Counted from the first letter of the stretch, positions 35,982 through 46,610 are shown. The stretch: DNA of 64,000 nucleotides from Celeribacter baekdonensis (GCF_900102315.1 NZ_FNBL01000018.1:16934-80933); one strand, 5' to 3'. Translations and numbers: made by a program. The notes: generated by a model from the letters alone, not told the origin.

Positions 35982-36413
35982 ATGCAAAGAAGTGAGTTTA
36001 TCAAAGCAGCGACAGACTTTTTTGAGAGAAAGCCGATGATGTTGGAAATGAGGTCATCCGATGAATTCGCTGATGACGAAAATATCTCACGCGTCGAAAG
36101 CGAACTTTCTGCAGTACTTCCTGATAGTTATAAGTTTTTCTTATCGCAATTTGGTGGTGGAGAATTCGGTGCTTCTGAGTTTTTCTCAGCAGATGCGGCC
36201 AGTGAGTACAGTTTAGTTAAGCAAAACCAGAAGTGGGCTCAGATTCTGCCGTCAGGCTTCCTAGTGTTTAACGATGACCAAAGTGGTGGATGGTATATGT
36301 TTAATAAATTGGGCGATGAGAAAGTGTTCTATTTTAATCCCGATGGTGAACTGGTTGAAATTCAAGGGAAAGGCATTTTGGACTTCATTTCTGAACAGGC
36401 TTTTCTAAGATAG
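35982..36413 (+). CDS. SUKH (SMI1/KNR4) family immunity protein 2
   Basis: A 143-residue SUKH protein. Seen: VLPDSYKFFLSQFGGGEFG and WAQILPSGFLVFNDDQSGG. Start ATG 35982 has AGGGGGAAG upstream. Immediately before it, bases 35891-35971 read as a toxin tail ending DEKYPDEVYDD and a stop, the likely remains of its cognate toxin. Confidence 0.78.
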   Translation: MQRSEFIKAATDFFERKPMMLEMRSSDEFADDENISRVESELSAVLPDSYKFFLSQFGGGEFGASEFFSADAASEYSLVKQNQKWAQILPSGFLVFNDDQSGGWYMFNKLGDEKVFYFNPDGELVEIQGKGILDFISEQAFLR

Positions 36414-36434
36414 AGTGTTTTCTGTCGAGACATT

Positions 36435-37694
36435 GAGTGTGACGCCAACGGCAATATGCTCACCTCGTTCGATGGGCGCACCATGGCCTATGACGGTGAA
36501 AACCGCCCGCTGAGCGTCACCGCCTCGGGGCAGACCACGGCCTATGGCTACTGGCCCGATGGATCGCGCGCGTTCAAAACCGAAGACAGCGGCGCGCCGA
36601 CAGAGGCCAAAACCGTCTACTTCGGCCCGGTCGAAATCCGTGATTTTGGCACCGGCACAGGCGAAACCATCCTCACCTACCAACACCCCAACGCGCGCCG
36701 GGTGAACGGGGCGGTGGAATACCTGCACAAGGACCAACTCGGCTCGATCAAACTGATCACCGCAGCGGATGGCACGCTGGTCAAAACCTCCACCTACGCG
36801 CCCTTTGGTGAGGCTTTTGACGAGATGCTCAGCCTCACCCGTGCCGACGAGACCAAGGGCTTCATCGGCGAGCGTTTCGACGCCGACGCAGGGCTGCAAT
36901 ACCTCAATGCCCGCTACTATGACCCCCGCCTCGGCCTGTTCATCCAGCCCGACTGGCTCAATCCAACACAGCAAGGCGTCGGCACAAATCGGTACAGCTA
37001 CAGCTTTAATGATCCGGTGAACCTCAGCGACCCGAATGGGAATTGTACAAATGATTCCAACTGCGAAGGTGATTGGGACAACCCAAGCAAAACTGCGGAC
37101 GCCCGACAGTCCGAGGATGGAGTTGCCGACGCTTCTATTTATGACGGTAGAGATACCTATGTTCTGGATCCCAAAGATCTAAAGCTCGATGAGCTTCTTA
37201 ATATCGGCAGCGCTTTACAAAGCTATATCTCTGCAAACGGGGACGCCTACCAAATAAGCGATCTAAACCGCGCTATGCAAGAGGCAAACCTTTCAGGCAA
37301 ACCAGCCGCTTTTACTATCAAGGGATTGGGAATTGGTGTGAGCTTGCCAAATAAGGTGTTTACAGAAGCTGGAAGAATTTATGGAGATTTTCTCGTTGAT
37401 GTCACAGGCACAGTATCGGTTGATGGAAACGGTGGGTATTCCATAGAAGACGCTACGGCATCAGTTGTCGGACAGCGATACGAGTTTGCACGTGATGCCC
37501 TGGGAGGAAGGGGCCGGAAGGACAAGTTCAGGCAGCGAGCTGTCAACTTCGCAATTGGCGTAGCTGCTGGTCGGCCAAACGAACAAGGTCCTAACGGACT
37601 GTGGGCAAATGGTCCAACATCTATGTACAATGACGCAAACATCATTACTGAAACAAACAGAAGTTATAGCTTCCGCGCTTGGGGGAATTATTGA
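36435..37694 (+). pseudogene. Rhs C-terminal cassette 3, toxin of unknown type with exported immunity partner
   Basis: Open from just after the SUKH stop. It begins inside the Rhs repeats ([20 protein letters not shown]), runs through the full core ([40 protein letters not shown]) to [12 protein letters not shown], and continues into a roughly 220-residue tip. The tip contains [20 protein letters not shown] and [20 protein letters not shown]. The strand pattern is faintly like colicin M, and the partner is membrane-anchored, but this is a weak guess. No N-terminus, so normally silent. Confidence 0.7.
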
Positions 37695-37699
37695 GCAAT

Positions 37700-38197
37700 A
37701 TGACACGTATGAAGTTATTATACAGTATCGGATTTATTCTGGCTGCCCTGCTTGCAACCGATACAGCTGTTTCATATCTCCAGATCTCTCGGTTTCCAGA
37801 TCAACAACGACTGATGGTTGAAAGTTGGGTAGAGACTGGAAATTTACCCAAGTGCGATCCATCAGGATTAACGGACGAAACAGGACAATCGCCGATAGAT
37901 GATACACCGTTAGCAATTGGAATATGTTTTTCGCACACTTATATTGATGAGCAAATAATAAGCGCAAGCCCTAACAAACCTGAACTTGATCAAGTCTATT
38001 TCCACCTGAGCTGCGCGACAGATAACCTGTCGGCAAGATTTCAAATTATTCTTGGGCGTACTGACTACAGGGTATGGTGCCAGTATGCACTCGGAAGTCA
38101 GTTAGATGATGTTCCTGAGTTCAATATCCTAGACGCTGCAATTCCTCCCGAACCAGCAGGGCTTATTGATCGAATCCTTAGCAGAATAGCCGACTGA
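37700..38197 (+). CDS. Membrane-anchored immunity protein
   Basis: A 165-residue protein with an N-terminal hydrophobic helix (LLYSIGFILAALLATDTAV) and a soluble remainder that should face the periplasm; two Cys pairs are possible there. Begins 5 bases after the toxin stop. The location implies the cognate toxin acts in the periplasm or on the membrane. No family recognised. Confidence 0.55.
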   Translation: MTRMKLLYSIGFILAALLATDTAVSYLQISRFPDQQRLMVESWVETGNLPKCDPSGLTDETGQSPIDDTPLAIGICFSHTYIDEQIISASPNKPELDQVYFHLSCATDNLSARFQIILGRTDYRVWCQYALGSQLDDVPEFNILDAAIPPEPAGLIDRILSRIAD

Positions 38198-38310
38198 CAG
38201 ACACGGTGCCTTTAGCCGCTTGCCCAAACCGAAACCTATGACTATCAAAACCAAACCCGCAGACTCTCGTTACGAATGAGGGACCAGCGGGGGGCAGGTC
38301 ACACCCCGCA

Positions 38311-39186
38311 CGCTTCGACGCCGACGCAGGCCTGCAATACCTCAACGCCCGCTACTATGACCCGAGGTTGGGGTTGTTCATCCAGCCCGATTGGCTTGAT
38401 CCTACTCAGCCGGGCGTCGGGCTGAACAGGTTCGCCTATTCCGCAAATGATCCGGTGAATTTGCGCGATCCGAGTGGGAATGCGTCAGCTGGAGTCGGTG
38501 CTAAAGTTTCGGCTGATTCCTATAGTGAAGATCATGACAACCATGAACTGCCTAATCACATAAAAAGGCTCACTGAAGAGGAAAGAAAGGAACGTTTTGG
38601 GGAAGGTCTAGTTTGGGATGACCCTAAGACAGGTTTTTACGCACGAGCGTATCTCGATGTTAAAACTGGCGAAATTATATTAGGCTACCGTGGCACTGAT
38701 GATTTCGACGGTACAGACATGGATGACAATGTGGGCCAAGGTTTGGTGGGGAGGTCCTCACAATATGATCAAGCGATCGCACTTGCTCAGGCCGTTGCTG
38801 CATCCGGAGGAGTAGCAAGTCGGGCTGAGGGGCTTTCCTTTGCAGGTCATTCCTTGGGTGGCGGCTTAGCAACAGCTGCAGCACTGTCCTTTCCAAGCAA
38901 AGACCGCAGATACGCTCATGCATTTGACCCAGCAGGATTGCATTTGTCTTCAAATTTTAAATCGATAGTATATGGCGGCCTCGCGGGAAAAAATACGAAC
39001 ATTGTAACACATAGGGTTCATGGCGATCCTTTGGGGGCTTTGAATGGTGCTTCGATCATGTCGTCAAAATTGCCAGCTATGGTTTCCCCAGGCCGTCATA
39101 TTTATTATGAAAGTGTTTCCGGCTGGAATCCACTTGCAAATCACAGCCTTGAGGCTTTTAGAGGGCAGATTGATGGGTTTGACTAG
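38311..39186 (+). pseudogene. Rhs cassette 4, class-3 lipase toxin
   Basis: Begins in the core at [20 protein letters not shown], passes [12 protein letters not shown] and enters a lipase domain. Seen: [17 protein letters not shown], the nucleophile elbow [20 protein letters not shown], a later Asp in [10 protein letters not shown] and a His in NHSLEAF, consistent with a Ser-Asp-His phospholipase. Lacks any start or Rhs N-terminus. Paired with a lipoprotein gene that overlaps its end. A homologous pair lies inverted at 55723-57215. Confidence 0.8.
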
Positions 39187-39637
39187 GATTTCTGGTGCGC
39201 TCTTTCTATTCTTTTTAACTGGGTGCTTGGCGCGGTCTGATCTTCACTCACGGATCATTTTTGATAGTTCTGGGGAAGCAGATAAAATATATGGTTACGG
39301 GCGAGCTTCTCTTCTTGAAGAAATGCCTGAAATTGGCGGCACTTGCATTGAACGGGAGAGCCATGTGGTTTGCCGTTTTCCTGAACAGAGAGGGAAAGCT
39401 TGCGCCACGGATATTGGTATCTATGTCAGACCAAGCGGGCTAAGCAGTTTAACTGTCCATACAGCATGTACTCATGGCCTAGGGCCTACAGAAAACGGTC
39501 TAAGAGAAGGACAATATATCACCGATTTCCACAAAGAGATGGAGCAATGGGGGGTTAAGAGGTTTGCACAATTCCAACCTCAAACGAGGGTGCGGAGTTA
39601 CTCGAACGATCAGTTTGGGGAAATCGGTGGTTTTTAA
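39173..39637 (+). CDS. Lipoprotein immunity protein for the lipase toxin
   Basis: A 154-residue lipoprotein: signal [14 protein letters not shown] with lipobox LTGC, then a periplasmic domain ending [20 protein letters not shown]. Overlaps the lipase gene by 14 bases. A related protein (56184-55723) shares the same end, [19 protein letters not shown], and also sits behind a lipase. Periplasmic placement fits a phospholipase acting from outside the inner membrane. Confidence 0.7.
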   Translation: MGLTRISGALFLFFLTGCLARSDLHSRIIFDSSGEADKIYGYGRASLLEEMPEIGGTCIERESHVVCRFPEQRGKACATDIGIYVRPSGLSSLTVHTACTHGLGPTENGLREGQYITDFHKEMEQWGVKRFAQFQPQTRVRSYSNDQFGEIGGF

Positions 39638-40627
39638 TGCGGCTGGGGCGAAGGCGAAACCATCCTCACCTACCAACACCCCAACGCGCGCCGGGTGAAC
39701 GGGGCGGTTGAATACCTGCACAAGGACCAACTTGGCTCGGTCAAACTGATCACCGCAGCAGACGGCACACTGGTCAAACGCTCGACCTACGCGCCCTTCG
39801 GCGAAGCCACGGACGAAATGCTCAGCCTGACCCGTGCCGACGAGACCAAGGGCAACACCCGCGAACGCTTTGATGCCGACGCAGGCCTGCAATACCTCAA
39901 CGCCCGCTACTATGACCCCCGCCTAGGCATGTTCATCCAGCCCGACTGGCTCGACCCAACTCAGCAAGGCGTGGGGCTGAACAGGTTCGCCTATTCCGCA
40001 AATGATCCGGTGAATTTGCGCGATCCGAGTGGGAATGCTTGGGGGCTTGCGTCAAAGCTTGTGAAGCTCGCGATCAAAGGCGGCGACATTGCGGCAACTT
40101 TTGCCGGAGCGGTTGCAGACTTTAAAACCGCTACAGGGAAAAGTGTATCTTTAGGGCGGCGCGCTGCAGCTACGGTATCCTTGGTAAGCGAAGTTGTATC
40201 GCCTGTCTCATTGCGTGATGCAAAAGCGGCTAAAAATGCTGCCAGCGATTTGCTTGGGAAAAATGCAGATGAAGCCTCTGAATTTTTAGGTGGAAAAATT
40301 AGCACGCTTCGAGGAGGGGGTAATGAAGCAAGGGGGATTGAATGCCATCATTGCTCATCAAACTCAGCGTCCCCTCTTAGTGACGGTTCTGGGCCAGGCA
40401 TACAAATGGAAAAGCCTGATCACTCTGAGACTGCCAGCTGGGGTAGCTCTCGAGAAGCCAGACAGTATAGAGAGGCTCAGAGGGAGCTAATTGAAGGCGG
40501 CGATTTCAGAGCTGCGCAACAGATGGATATAGATGATCTGCAGGAGAAATTTGGAGACAAATATGATGATGCAATCCAAGGCATGAAGGATTATACGGAT
40601 GAACTGGAGGATACTGCTAAATTATGA
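39638..40627 (+). pseudogene. Rhs cassette 5, nuclease-like (CHH) toxin
   Basis: Starts in the core at [20 protein letters not shown] and runs to [12 protein letters not shown]. Then comes a 70-residue helical linker ([20 protein letters not shown] ... [12 protein letters not shown]) and a tip with [40 protein letters not shown] and [21 protein letters not shown] recognise the tip as a polymorphic toxin related to HNH/Endonuclease VII types. The same linker, with a different tip, is found at 59746-60722. Ends overlapping the immunity gene (ATGA). Confidence 0.7.
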
Positions 40628-41046
40628 TCTTTGAATTCCTGCCGCTCAGAGGAGTTGTTGATATCGAATTCGGCGCAGATAGGGACGCTGTACGAAACAT
40701 CTTAGGTACCGCATACACTTCTTTCAAACGAACTCCCTTATCAGTCTGCCCCCTAGATCATTTCTCAGGGCTTGGTGTTTTCGTCTTGTATGATGCGCAA
40801 GAGAAAGTGGAAGCTTTCGAGTTTGACGATACCGGCACTGTAATGTTTCGAGGCTCAAATCTTGTTGCTCTAACCCCTTCTCTGTTCAGGGAGATTATAA
40901 CAGATTCAGCCGCAGAATATGTGGAGGATGAAGAAGAGATTATATCGCGCTCACTGGGAGCATGCGGTTGGTTTCCAAGCAAAAGTACAGATCAAACGCA
41001 GACAGCGAAAAGTATTTTGATATTTAAAGAAGGCTATTTCGAATAG
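40624..41046 (+). CDS. Immunity protein, family not recognised
   Basis: A 140-residue cytosolic protein starting [20 protein letters not shown], translationally coupled to the nuclease-like toxin. Acidic ([20 protein letters not shown]), as nuclease inhibitors often are. Confidence 0.6.
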   Translation: MIFEFLPLRGVVDIEFGADRDAVRNILGTAYTSFKRTPLSVCPLDHFSGLGVFVLYDAQEKVEAFEFDDTGTVMFRGSNLVALTPSLFREIITDSAAEYVEDEEEIISRSLGACGWFPSKSTDQTQTAKSILIFKEGYFE

Positions 41047-41139
41047 TTCGAAACCCAGTCGAACTGCGGACCCTCAGAGAAGAGTTAAAGCTGCAGCGTT
41101 TCACCTGTTTAGCACCGCAGTCCGAAACAACCTCAGCCC

Positions 41140-41280
41140 TTTTGTGCCGCTTCCCCCACACACCTCACATCCAGCCCCGCCACACGCCTCACAGGCCACA
41201 ATCTCCAACTCCTGTGACAGCACCCCACGCAGCACGTCTTTAACAACGAAAAGCTCCACCCCAAGATCAATCAAACGCGG
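41140..41280 (-). pseudogene. gspE-like fragment 2
   Basis: Reverse strand reads [20 protein letters not shown] then [20 protein letters not shown]. Joined at 41281 to the Rhs core by the common GCGGACGCGCGCCGGGTGAAC junction. Confidence 0.6.
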
Positions 41281-42659
41281 ACGCGCGCCGGGTGAACGGG
41301 GCGGTGGAATACCTGCACAAGGACCAGCTCGGCTCGGTCAAGCTGATCACCGCAGCAGACGGCAGCTTGGTCAAAACCGCCACCTACGCGCCCTATGGTG
41401 AGGCTTTTGACGAGGTCCTCGACCTCACCCGCGCGGATGAGACCAAGGGCAACACCCGCGAACGCTTTGATGCCGACGCTGGCCTGCAATACCTCAATGC
41501 ACGGTATTACGATCCAAGGTTGGGGCTGTTCATCCAGCCCGATTGGCTTGATCCAACGCAGCCGGGTGTGGGGACAAATCGGTATAGCTACAGCTTCAAT
41601 GATCCCGTCAATCTAAGCGATCCGAATGGGAATTTTGTTCCCTTGCTGATTGCAGCCTACAAAGTCGCAAGTGTCGCGGTCACAGTCTACGACGCATATC
41701 AAACTGCGCAGGCGCTCACAAATGGTGATATGTCTTTGGGCGACTTCGCAAAAGATGTCGCCGTCGACGTCGCTATCTCGGCTGTCGCTGGTAAAGGAGC
41801 GGCGAAGCTTCTCAAGAAATGCTCTTTCGACGGTGCGACGCTTGTGGCGACACAGGAGGGCTTTGTTCAAATCCAGAATATTCGTCCAGGCATGTCGGTT
41901 TTGTCTGGCGACCCCGTCTCAGGTGAGACCAGCTATCAGACCGTGCTGGACCAATATTCCAACAGCTATGACAAGACCGTGTACATCACCTACGCGAGTG
42001 AGGCCGGGAACGAGCAGATCAGCTCCAACACGATCCACCCGTTCTTCGTGGTCTTTGCTGATGGCGAACCCCGTTTGATTGCGCAAGCGTCCGAGGGGCA
42101 TGTATATGAAGGGCCGATCAAGGGTGGTGCCTGGGTTGACGCAGCCCACCTGCGCCCCGGAAATCATCTGCGTGGACCGGATGGAACATTGCGAGAGGTT
42201 CTTGCCGTCGAGATCGTGGATAAACCGCTCACGGCCTACAACCTCTCCGTCACTCAAACTGAGACTTTCTTTGTCGGGCGAGATGGGGTCTGGGTCCATA
42301 ATTGTCGTATACCAAACCAAATCGCAGGTCAGAAGCGTGAGGCACTCACTGCAGATGAACTTAGAACAGAACATCCCGGAGCCAGTGTGCAAAACGAACA
42401 ATACCTTCGGAGTTCAGATGGTAAAATTGCTAAGGATCCGGAAACTGGTACGGGAAGACGTTTGGATCATGTTGTTATTGAAGAAGATGGTACCGTTGCA
42501 AAGACAGTAGAAACCACCAGCTTAACGGCTGACAAAACAGCGCAAATAGCTAAGGAACAGCGTATTCGAGAGAACGGTGGTACCTATATACGTGATAGGC
42601 GGGATAGAGAGCTTCGTGATACTGGATCTGATCTTGCCGAAGAAAGGCGAAGACCGTAG
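41281..42659 (+). pseudogene. Rhs cassette 6, HINT-domain toxin
   Basis: From [18 protein letters not shown] through the core to [12 protein letters not shown], then a pre-toxin helix region and a HINT autoprocessing domain: [20 protein letters not shown] (catalytic Cys), [10 protein letters not shown] (block B His), and [20 protein letters not shown] followed by HN at the splice end. The released tip of about 115 residues has [20 protein letters not shown] and [20 protein letters not shown], a pattern compatible with a PD-(D/E)XK nuclease. A HINT domain implies self-cleavage to free the tip. No Rhs N-terminus. Confidence 0.8.
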
Positions 42660-42667
42660 AGGAAGAT

Positions 42668-43045
42668 ATGACAAACACATCGGAACGAGTACTAACCTGC
42701 GCTCGATGGTTTCTTGATCGAAAGAGAATAACAAACGGCGTTGCTGATCCTGTTAGCATTGAAGAAGTGTCTGCGACACACGTTGTGCCGTTCAGGTTCT
42801 TCGATCAAGAAGGCTTAACAACACGAACTCTTATTGGTGACAATGACCTTGTTGACGAGGATTTTATCGTGCGCGTAGAGGATCTTACGCCTGAGGGATA
42901 TGAACTTTTTCGTACTGGTTACCAGAAATGGCTAAGTGCTTATGCGCGCCGAACACCTGAGAAGCGCAAGCAATGGTTGGCAGAAAACGATGTTTCGATT
43001 CTAAGCAAGTATCTTGAAATAATTCGGAATCGTGAAAATCAATGA
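42668..43045 (+). CDS. Candidate immunity protein A of the HINT cassette
   Basis: A 125-residue cytosolic protein starting MTNTSERVLTCARWFLDRKR, 8 bases after the toxin stop. Contains VRVEDLTPEGYELFRTGYQK. No family recognised. Its stop overlaps a second candidate. Confidence 0.55.
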   Translation: MTNTSERVLTCARWFLDRKRITNGVADPVSIEEVSATHVVPFRFFDQEGLTTRTLIGDNDLVDEDFIVRVEDLTPEGYELFRTGYQKWLSAYARRTPEKRKQWLAENDVSILSKYLEIIRNRENQ

Positions 43046-43425
43046 CCTATACGAGAGAACGCTTCGCTATGGACTTGCGCCACGAAAGTGTTGATCGTTT
43101 AGTGGACAGCTATGAGAAAACTCTTCGCAATCCGCCGGGTAGAAAACCTGCGTCACGGCTTGTCAGGCTATCCAAATGGTACTCTTCACTAGATGAGGAA
43201 CAACAACAGACTTGCCTGTTACTGATGGAGTATATTGCAGAGGCCTCCCTTTTCTCTACATTAGCTGCTCTCGATGGCGCATCTCTTCTTAGCGAAGACC
43301 TGCGCGGTGCTGATATCCGCTTGACCATAGTTAAAGGCGATGATGAGCTCTTAATCTCAAGCAGTGAACATGGCGCAGATTTTGAATACGATCTACATGA
43401 ATTGATGTTTCCTACACCAGATTAG
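43042..43425 (+). CDS. Candidate immunity protein B of the HINT cassette
   Basis: A 127-residue cytosolic helical protein starting MTYTRERFAMDLRHESVDRL, overlapping the preceding gene by four bases. No family recognised. Whether A, B or both neutralise the toxin cannot be told; B could be a displaced immunity gene from another cassette. Confidence 0.5.
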   Translation: MTYTRERFAMDLRHESVDRLVDSYEKTLRNPPGRKPASRLVRLSKWYSSLDEEQQQTCLLLMEYIAEASLFSTLAALDGASLLSEDLRGADIRLTIVKGDDELLISSSEHGADFEYDLHELMFPTPD

Positions 43426-43480
43426 CGGAATGCCGAAGATGCGCATATCACAAAGAAAGAACTGCGTTGCTAATTAGATA

Positions 43481-43640
43481 GGCCCGCAACCGCCGCCCCT
43501 TCGCCCCACTCCCCTCGCAGGCCTCACAACCCGCTCCACCACACGCCTCACAGGCCACAATCTCCAACTCCTGTGACAATACCCCGCGCAGAACGTCTTT
43601 CTCCACGAACGCCTCCACCCCAAGATCAATCAAACGCGGA
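43481..43640 (-). pseudogene. gspE-like fragment 3
   Basis: Best copy in this half. Reverse strand reads [20 protein letters not shown] then [20 protein letters not shown] and GSGAKGRRLRA. In GspE/PilB ATPases the same order occurs (D-x-G-V-E-P-F, L-x-G-V-L-x-Q, then CxxC...GCxxCxGTGxxGR), so this is read as the zinc-binding C-terminus of such an ATPase. Confidence 0.6.
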
Positions 43641-43765
43641 CGCGCGCCGGGTGAACGGGAAGGTGGAATAAAGCTGGCATCGAGGCTGCTCGAAGAGAAA
43701 TGAAAGACGATAAGAATGAAAGCGAAGAAACGGACACAAAAGACGATAAGAGTGATGACAAATGA
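43641..43765 (+). pseudogene. Rhs core stub 7 and short toxin tail
   Basis: Only ARRVNGKVE of the core remains. In the next frame over, AGIEAARREMKDDKNESEET runs to a stop that overlaps the following ATG (ATGA), leaving just the charged end of a toxin in front of its immunity gene. Confidence 0.55.
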
Positions 43766-44139
43766 AGTCACCTGAACGGATAAAATGGAAATGGGTAACA
43801 ATTTTCCTTGTGTTTGCGTGCTTGGCATCATGTGCGGACGCATTTTGGCGTGGATCACTTTCGTGGAACACCATTGTTAGGGCTCTTGGGGCGGGGCTTC
43901 TTTACTCGGGTTTAGCGGTCGGGTTTGGTGCAATTTATTTGAATACGCGAACTGTTCTTGTGAGTTGGGTCGCTATACTCATTGTATCGGTGGTTTCTGC
44001 ATGGATTTGTCAAGACGCATTTTTACCTCAATCTTCGAACGTGTCGCTGATTGAAGTATTGTCAGATATGGGGATGAAGACCTATTTTTTGATGCTCGTC
44101 TGTATCCTGGTGATTAGAGGAGCCTATACTTTCAAGTAG
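43762..44139 (+). CDS. Polytopic membrane immunity protein
   Basis: A 125-residue protein with about four membrane helices (VTIFLVFACLASC, LGAGLLYSGLAVGFGAIYL, VLVSWVAILIVSVVSAWI, MKTYFLMLVCILVIRGAY). ATG overlaps the toxin-tail stop. Suggests a membrane-targeting lost toxin. No family recognised. Confidence 0.5.
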   Translation: MKSPERIKWKWVTIFLVFACLASCADAFWRGSLSWNTIVRALGAGLLYSGLAVGFGAIYLNTRTVLVSWVAILIVSVVSAWICQDAFLPQSSNVSLIEVLSDMGMKTYFLMLVCILVIRGAYTFK

Positions 44140-44204
44140 TTTTGGACCCATTTGTGCCAAATGTGCTGGTCACCTCTCTGAGTGAAAATGGTTCCTCATC
44201 ACAC

Positions 44205-44659
44205 GCGGCACCTACGCACCCTATGGCGAGGCCACGGACTAGGTCCTCGACCCCACCCGCGCCGACGCAGGCCAGCAATACCTCAACGCGCGGTATTACG
44301 ACCCAAGGTTGGGGCTGTTCATCCAGCCCGACTGGCTTGATCCAACCCAGCCAGGCGTCGGGACAAATCGGTTCGCATATTCCGCGAATGATCCCGTGAA
44401 TCTAAGCGATCCGAATGGGAATGCTTGGTACAATGATTGGGATGATTTTAAGGATTTGTTTCGAGGTGCAGATAGCTCTGATAGCGGGGGCGCCTCAAAT
44501 ACTAATCAAGACAGTAAGCGACGCCCGCCACCCAATAATTCTTCAAATATTCTACTTGGCTCAAACAAACCGGGCGCAACTGCCCCATTTGGGAGGGTAA
44601 GTTCTTCGCAACAACCGCAGAAAATGCGGCAAAATGGGGGCAGAGTATGTCTGGAATGA
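44205..44659 (+). pseudogene. Rhs cassette 8, internally deleted core, short toxin tip
   Basis: Reads [11 protein letters not shown], an in-frame TAG at 44240-44242, then [20 protein letters not shown]. The ETKG...RFDA block is missing, as if deleted between two GCCGACG direct repeats. The tip is about 75 residues, beginning [20 protein letters not shown], the same opening as the cassette at 52662-53404, and ending QNGGRVCLE. It could start internally but looks degenerate. Confidence 0.55.
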
Positions 44660-45099
44660 AAGGGTTTAGAGTTGTTTCAGGGACATTGCCGAGCAAAGCT
44701 GTGCAAGGTTTCGAATATTTTAAACGACTAGACGGAATTGGAGCTGCATATTTTGCCCGCACGTCGGAAATTCCTCCTGCAATTATTAAGTTTATAGAAG
44801 AGAGGAATCCGATGAAAGTAGTGCCTATGTTGTTTCGCTGGAATGCTGGGGTCAACCGCAGTGTTAAAAAAGGGCAAGTGTACTCAACGGTTTGTCGCCT
44901 GCCGCATGTAAAACAAAATCATGAAGAGGATACATGGAGTTTTGTCGTGACTTTTGAGCAAGATGGAACTGCCGCTGAACCGATCAAAGCGATGGGTAAC
45001 TTTCTGGTCGAGAGTGCGCCACAATACCTGCTGGAGAAGGGACAAGAAATCGAGCTACTTGAAGGAACTAAATTATGTGCTGTAGCTACGGTGCTCTAA
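44647..45099 (+). CDS. Immunity protein, family not recognised
   Basis: A 150-residue cytosolic protein starting [20 protein letters not shown], overlapping the toxin end by 13 bases. Mixed alpha/beta pattern with [20 protein letters not shown]. Function inferred from position only. Confidence 0.5.
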   Translation: MSGMKGFRVVSGTLPSKAVQGFEYFKRLDGIGAAYFARTSEIPPAIIKFIEERNPMKVVPMLFRWNAGVNRSVKKGQVYSTVCRLPHVKQNHEEDTWSFVVTFEQDGTAAEPIKAMGNFLVESAPQYLLEKGQEIELLEGTKLCAVATVL

Positions 45100-45148
45100 C
45101 TCAGAGTATTTTGGGTTCTGCACAATTTCCACCTTCTTTACAACAGTC

Positions 45149-45255
45149 AGCGCAGTAGGTCTTTCACAACAAACGGCTCCACCCCGAGGTCGATCAATCG
45201 CGCATAGGCCGTATCAGCGGAATTGCTGCGCAGGGAGGATGGGACCAGTCGACCG
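45149..45255 (-). pseudogene. gspE-like fragment 4 (junction type 2)
   Basis: Reverse strand reads [20 protein letters not shown] then EPFVVKDLLR. It extends further upstream than most copies and meets the Rhs core at AGLQYLN instead of ARRVNG. The same junction recurs at 53404-53410. Confidence 0.6.
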
Positions 45256-46013
45256 GCGCCGGCCTGCAATATCTCAACGCGCGGTATTACGATCCGAGGT
45301 TGGGGCTGTTCATCCAGCCCGATTGGTTCGATCCAACCCAGCAAGGCGTCGGGTTGAACAGGTTCGCCTATTCCGCAAACGATCCCGTGAATCTGAGGGA
45401 TCCGGGCGGGAATGACTTTATTGCAACTTGTGTGGGGTGCGGACTGACTAGACTTGCTTATGAGCTAACGGCTAACTATCCAACCAAAGCGGAGCATTAT
45501 GCACGAAATAACGGATACGATTTTCCCACCACAATGAGCGAATTTGAAGTACGTGTTGCACAAGGCGAATATGCTCTTGGAGATCCTGTACCCGCGAATG
45601 CGTATCAGATCGGCATGCAGCCAAATGGCCCTTCTCCTTTGTTCAATGAGAAATTTACGACACAAGATGGCGGTGAGGTAATTTATGATCAAAATGGAAA
45701 CCGTGTGGATGACTTTGTTAATCAAGGAACCGCTAATTTTGGATTACCAGATACGGAACCTCTTAAACATGCAGTTGCAGATGTTGCGCCACACATAGCC
45801 TTAGGTACGCACCCAATAAAGGATCCGACAACCGTCACGGAACGTTTTCTGGGGCTGCTCAATCCTAGATGGGGCTATAATGGAGATGTTTCGCTTACTA
45901 AAGCAGAGCGAGCCAAGTTAGAAGAAAAACAACGTCAAGAGCAGAGGCGACAAGCGAACGAAGCGCGTCGGGATGATCGAGGAATAAGGAACGAGAGGGG
46001 CCATTTAGAATGA
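45256..46013 (+). pseudogene. Rhs cassette 9, toxin of unknown type
   Basis: From [20 protein letters not shown] to [12 protein letters not shown], then a tip starting [20 protein letters not shown]. The tip contains NEKFTTQDGGEVIYDQNGNR, FVNQGTANFGLPDTEPLKHA and DVAPHIALG, a pattern I have seen in other Rhs tips but cannot name, and a very basic Arg/Glu-rich end. Overlaps the immunity gene by four bases. The first part of this tip is duplicated at 51890-51965. Confidence 0.65.
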
Positions 46014-46522
46014 AGACTCTAGCTGGAATACTTGCATTTGGGTTAATAATTATTTTTTTGAACCCAGGCATGTCTCATAAAGTTGAGATTACATTGCGAG
46101 CACGAAATGAAGGCGGATATGAGATCTTTGCTGAAAAGCCACTTTTCTTTGAGACAAGTATCTTTAGGCAAGAACGCATTTCATATCTCTTTCCCGCGAG
46201 GCTTGGAAGGCCGTTATTTACGACGCCTTCAGTGGTGAGTTCTGTTGATGTACTCGAAATACAAACTTTGACAGACGGTGCACGAATATCGATTATTAAT
46301 GATGACAAATCTGGCCTGATTTTACCGACACATGATAAGAAAGGAAGGGTATCTCTTCCATCAGTTCAGATTGATATCCCATTGGTTTCTAGGTTGGATT
46401 TTAACATTAGTCTTAATGTGTGCGGCACTATGTGTTCGATTGAACAATTAAGTGGTGAGGTGACACTTGAGGTTGAGAAACAATTTCGCCTCATGTCGAT
46501 TTTTAATTTGCGCGGTGTTTAG
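46010..46522 (+). CDS. Exported or membrane-anchored immunity protein
   Basis: A 170-residue protein: N-terminal hydrophobic stretch TLAGILAFGLIIIFLNPG, then a beta-rich periplasmic domain with a Cys pair (NVCGTMCSIEQ). ATG overlaps the toxin stop. No family recognised. Location implies the toxin of cassette 9 acts outside the cytosol. Confidence 0.55.
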   Translation: MKTLAGILAFGLIIIFLNPGMSHKVEITLRARNEGGYEIFAEKPLFFETSIFRQERISYLFPARLGRPLFTTPSVVSSVDVLEIQTLTDGARISIINDDKSGLILPTHDKKGRVSLPSVQIDIPLVSRLDFNISLNVCGTMCSIEQLSGEVTLEVEKQFRLMSIFNLRGV

Positions 46523-46547
46523 TTGGCGACTTAACCGCTAGGTACTA

Positions 46548-46610
46548 CAATACCCCGCGCAGCCTGTATTTCCCCACGAACGCCTCCACCCCAAGATCAA
46601 TCAAACGCGG
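46548..46610 (-). pseudogene. gspE-like fragment 5
   Basis: Short copy; reverse strand covers [20 protein letters not shown]. Joined to the Rhs core at 46611 by the common junction. Confidence 0.5.
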
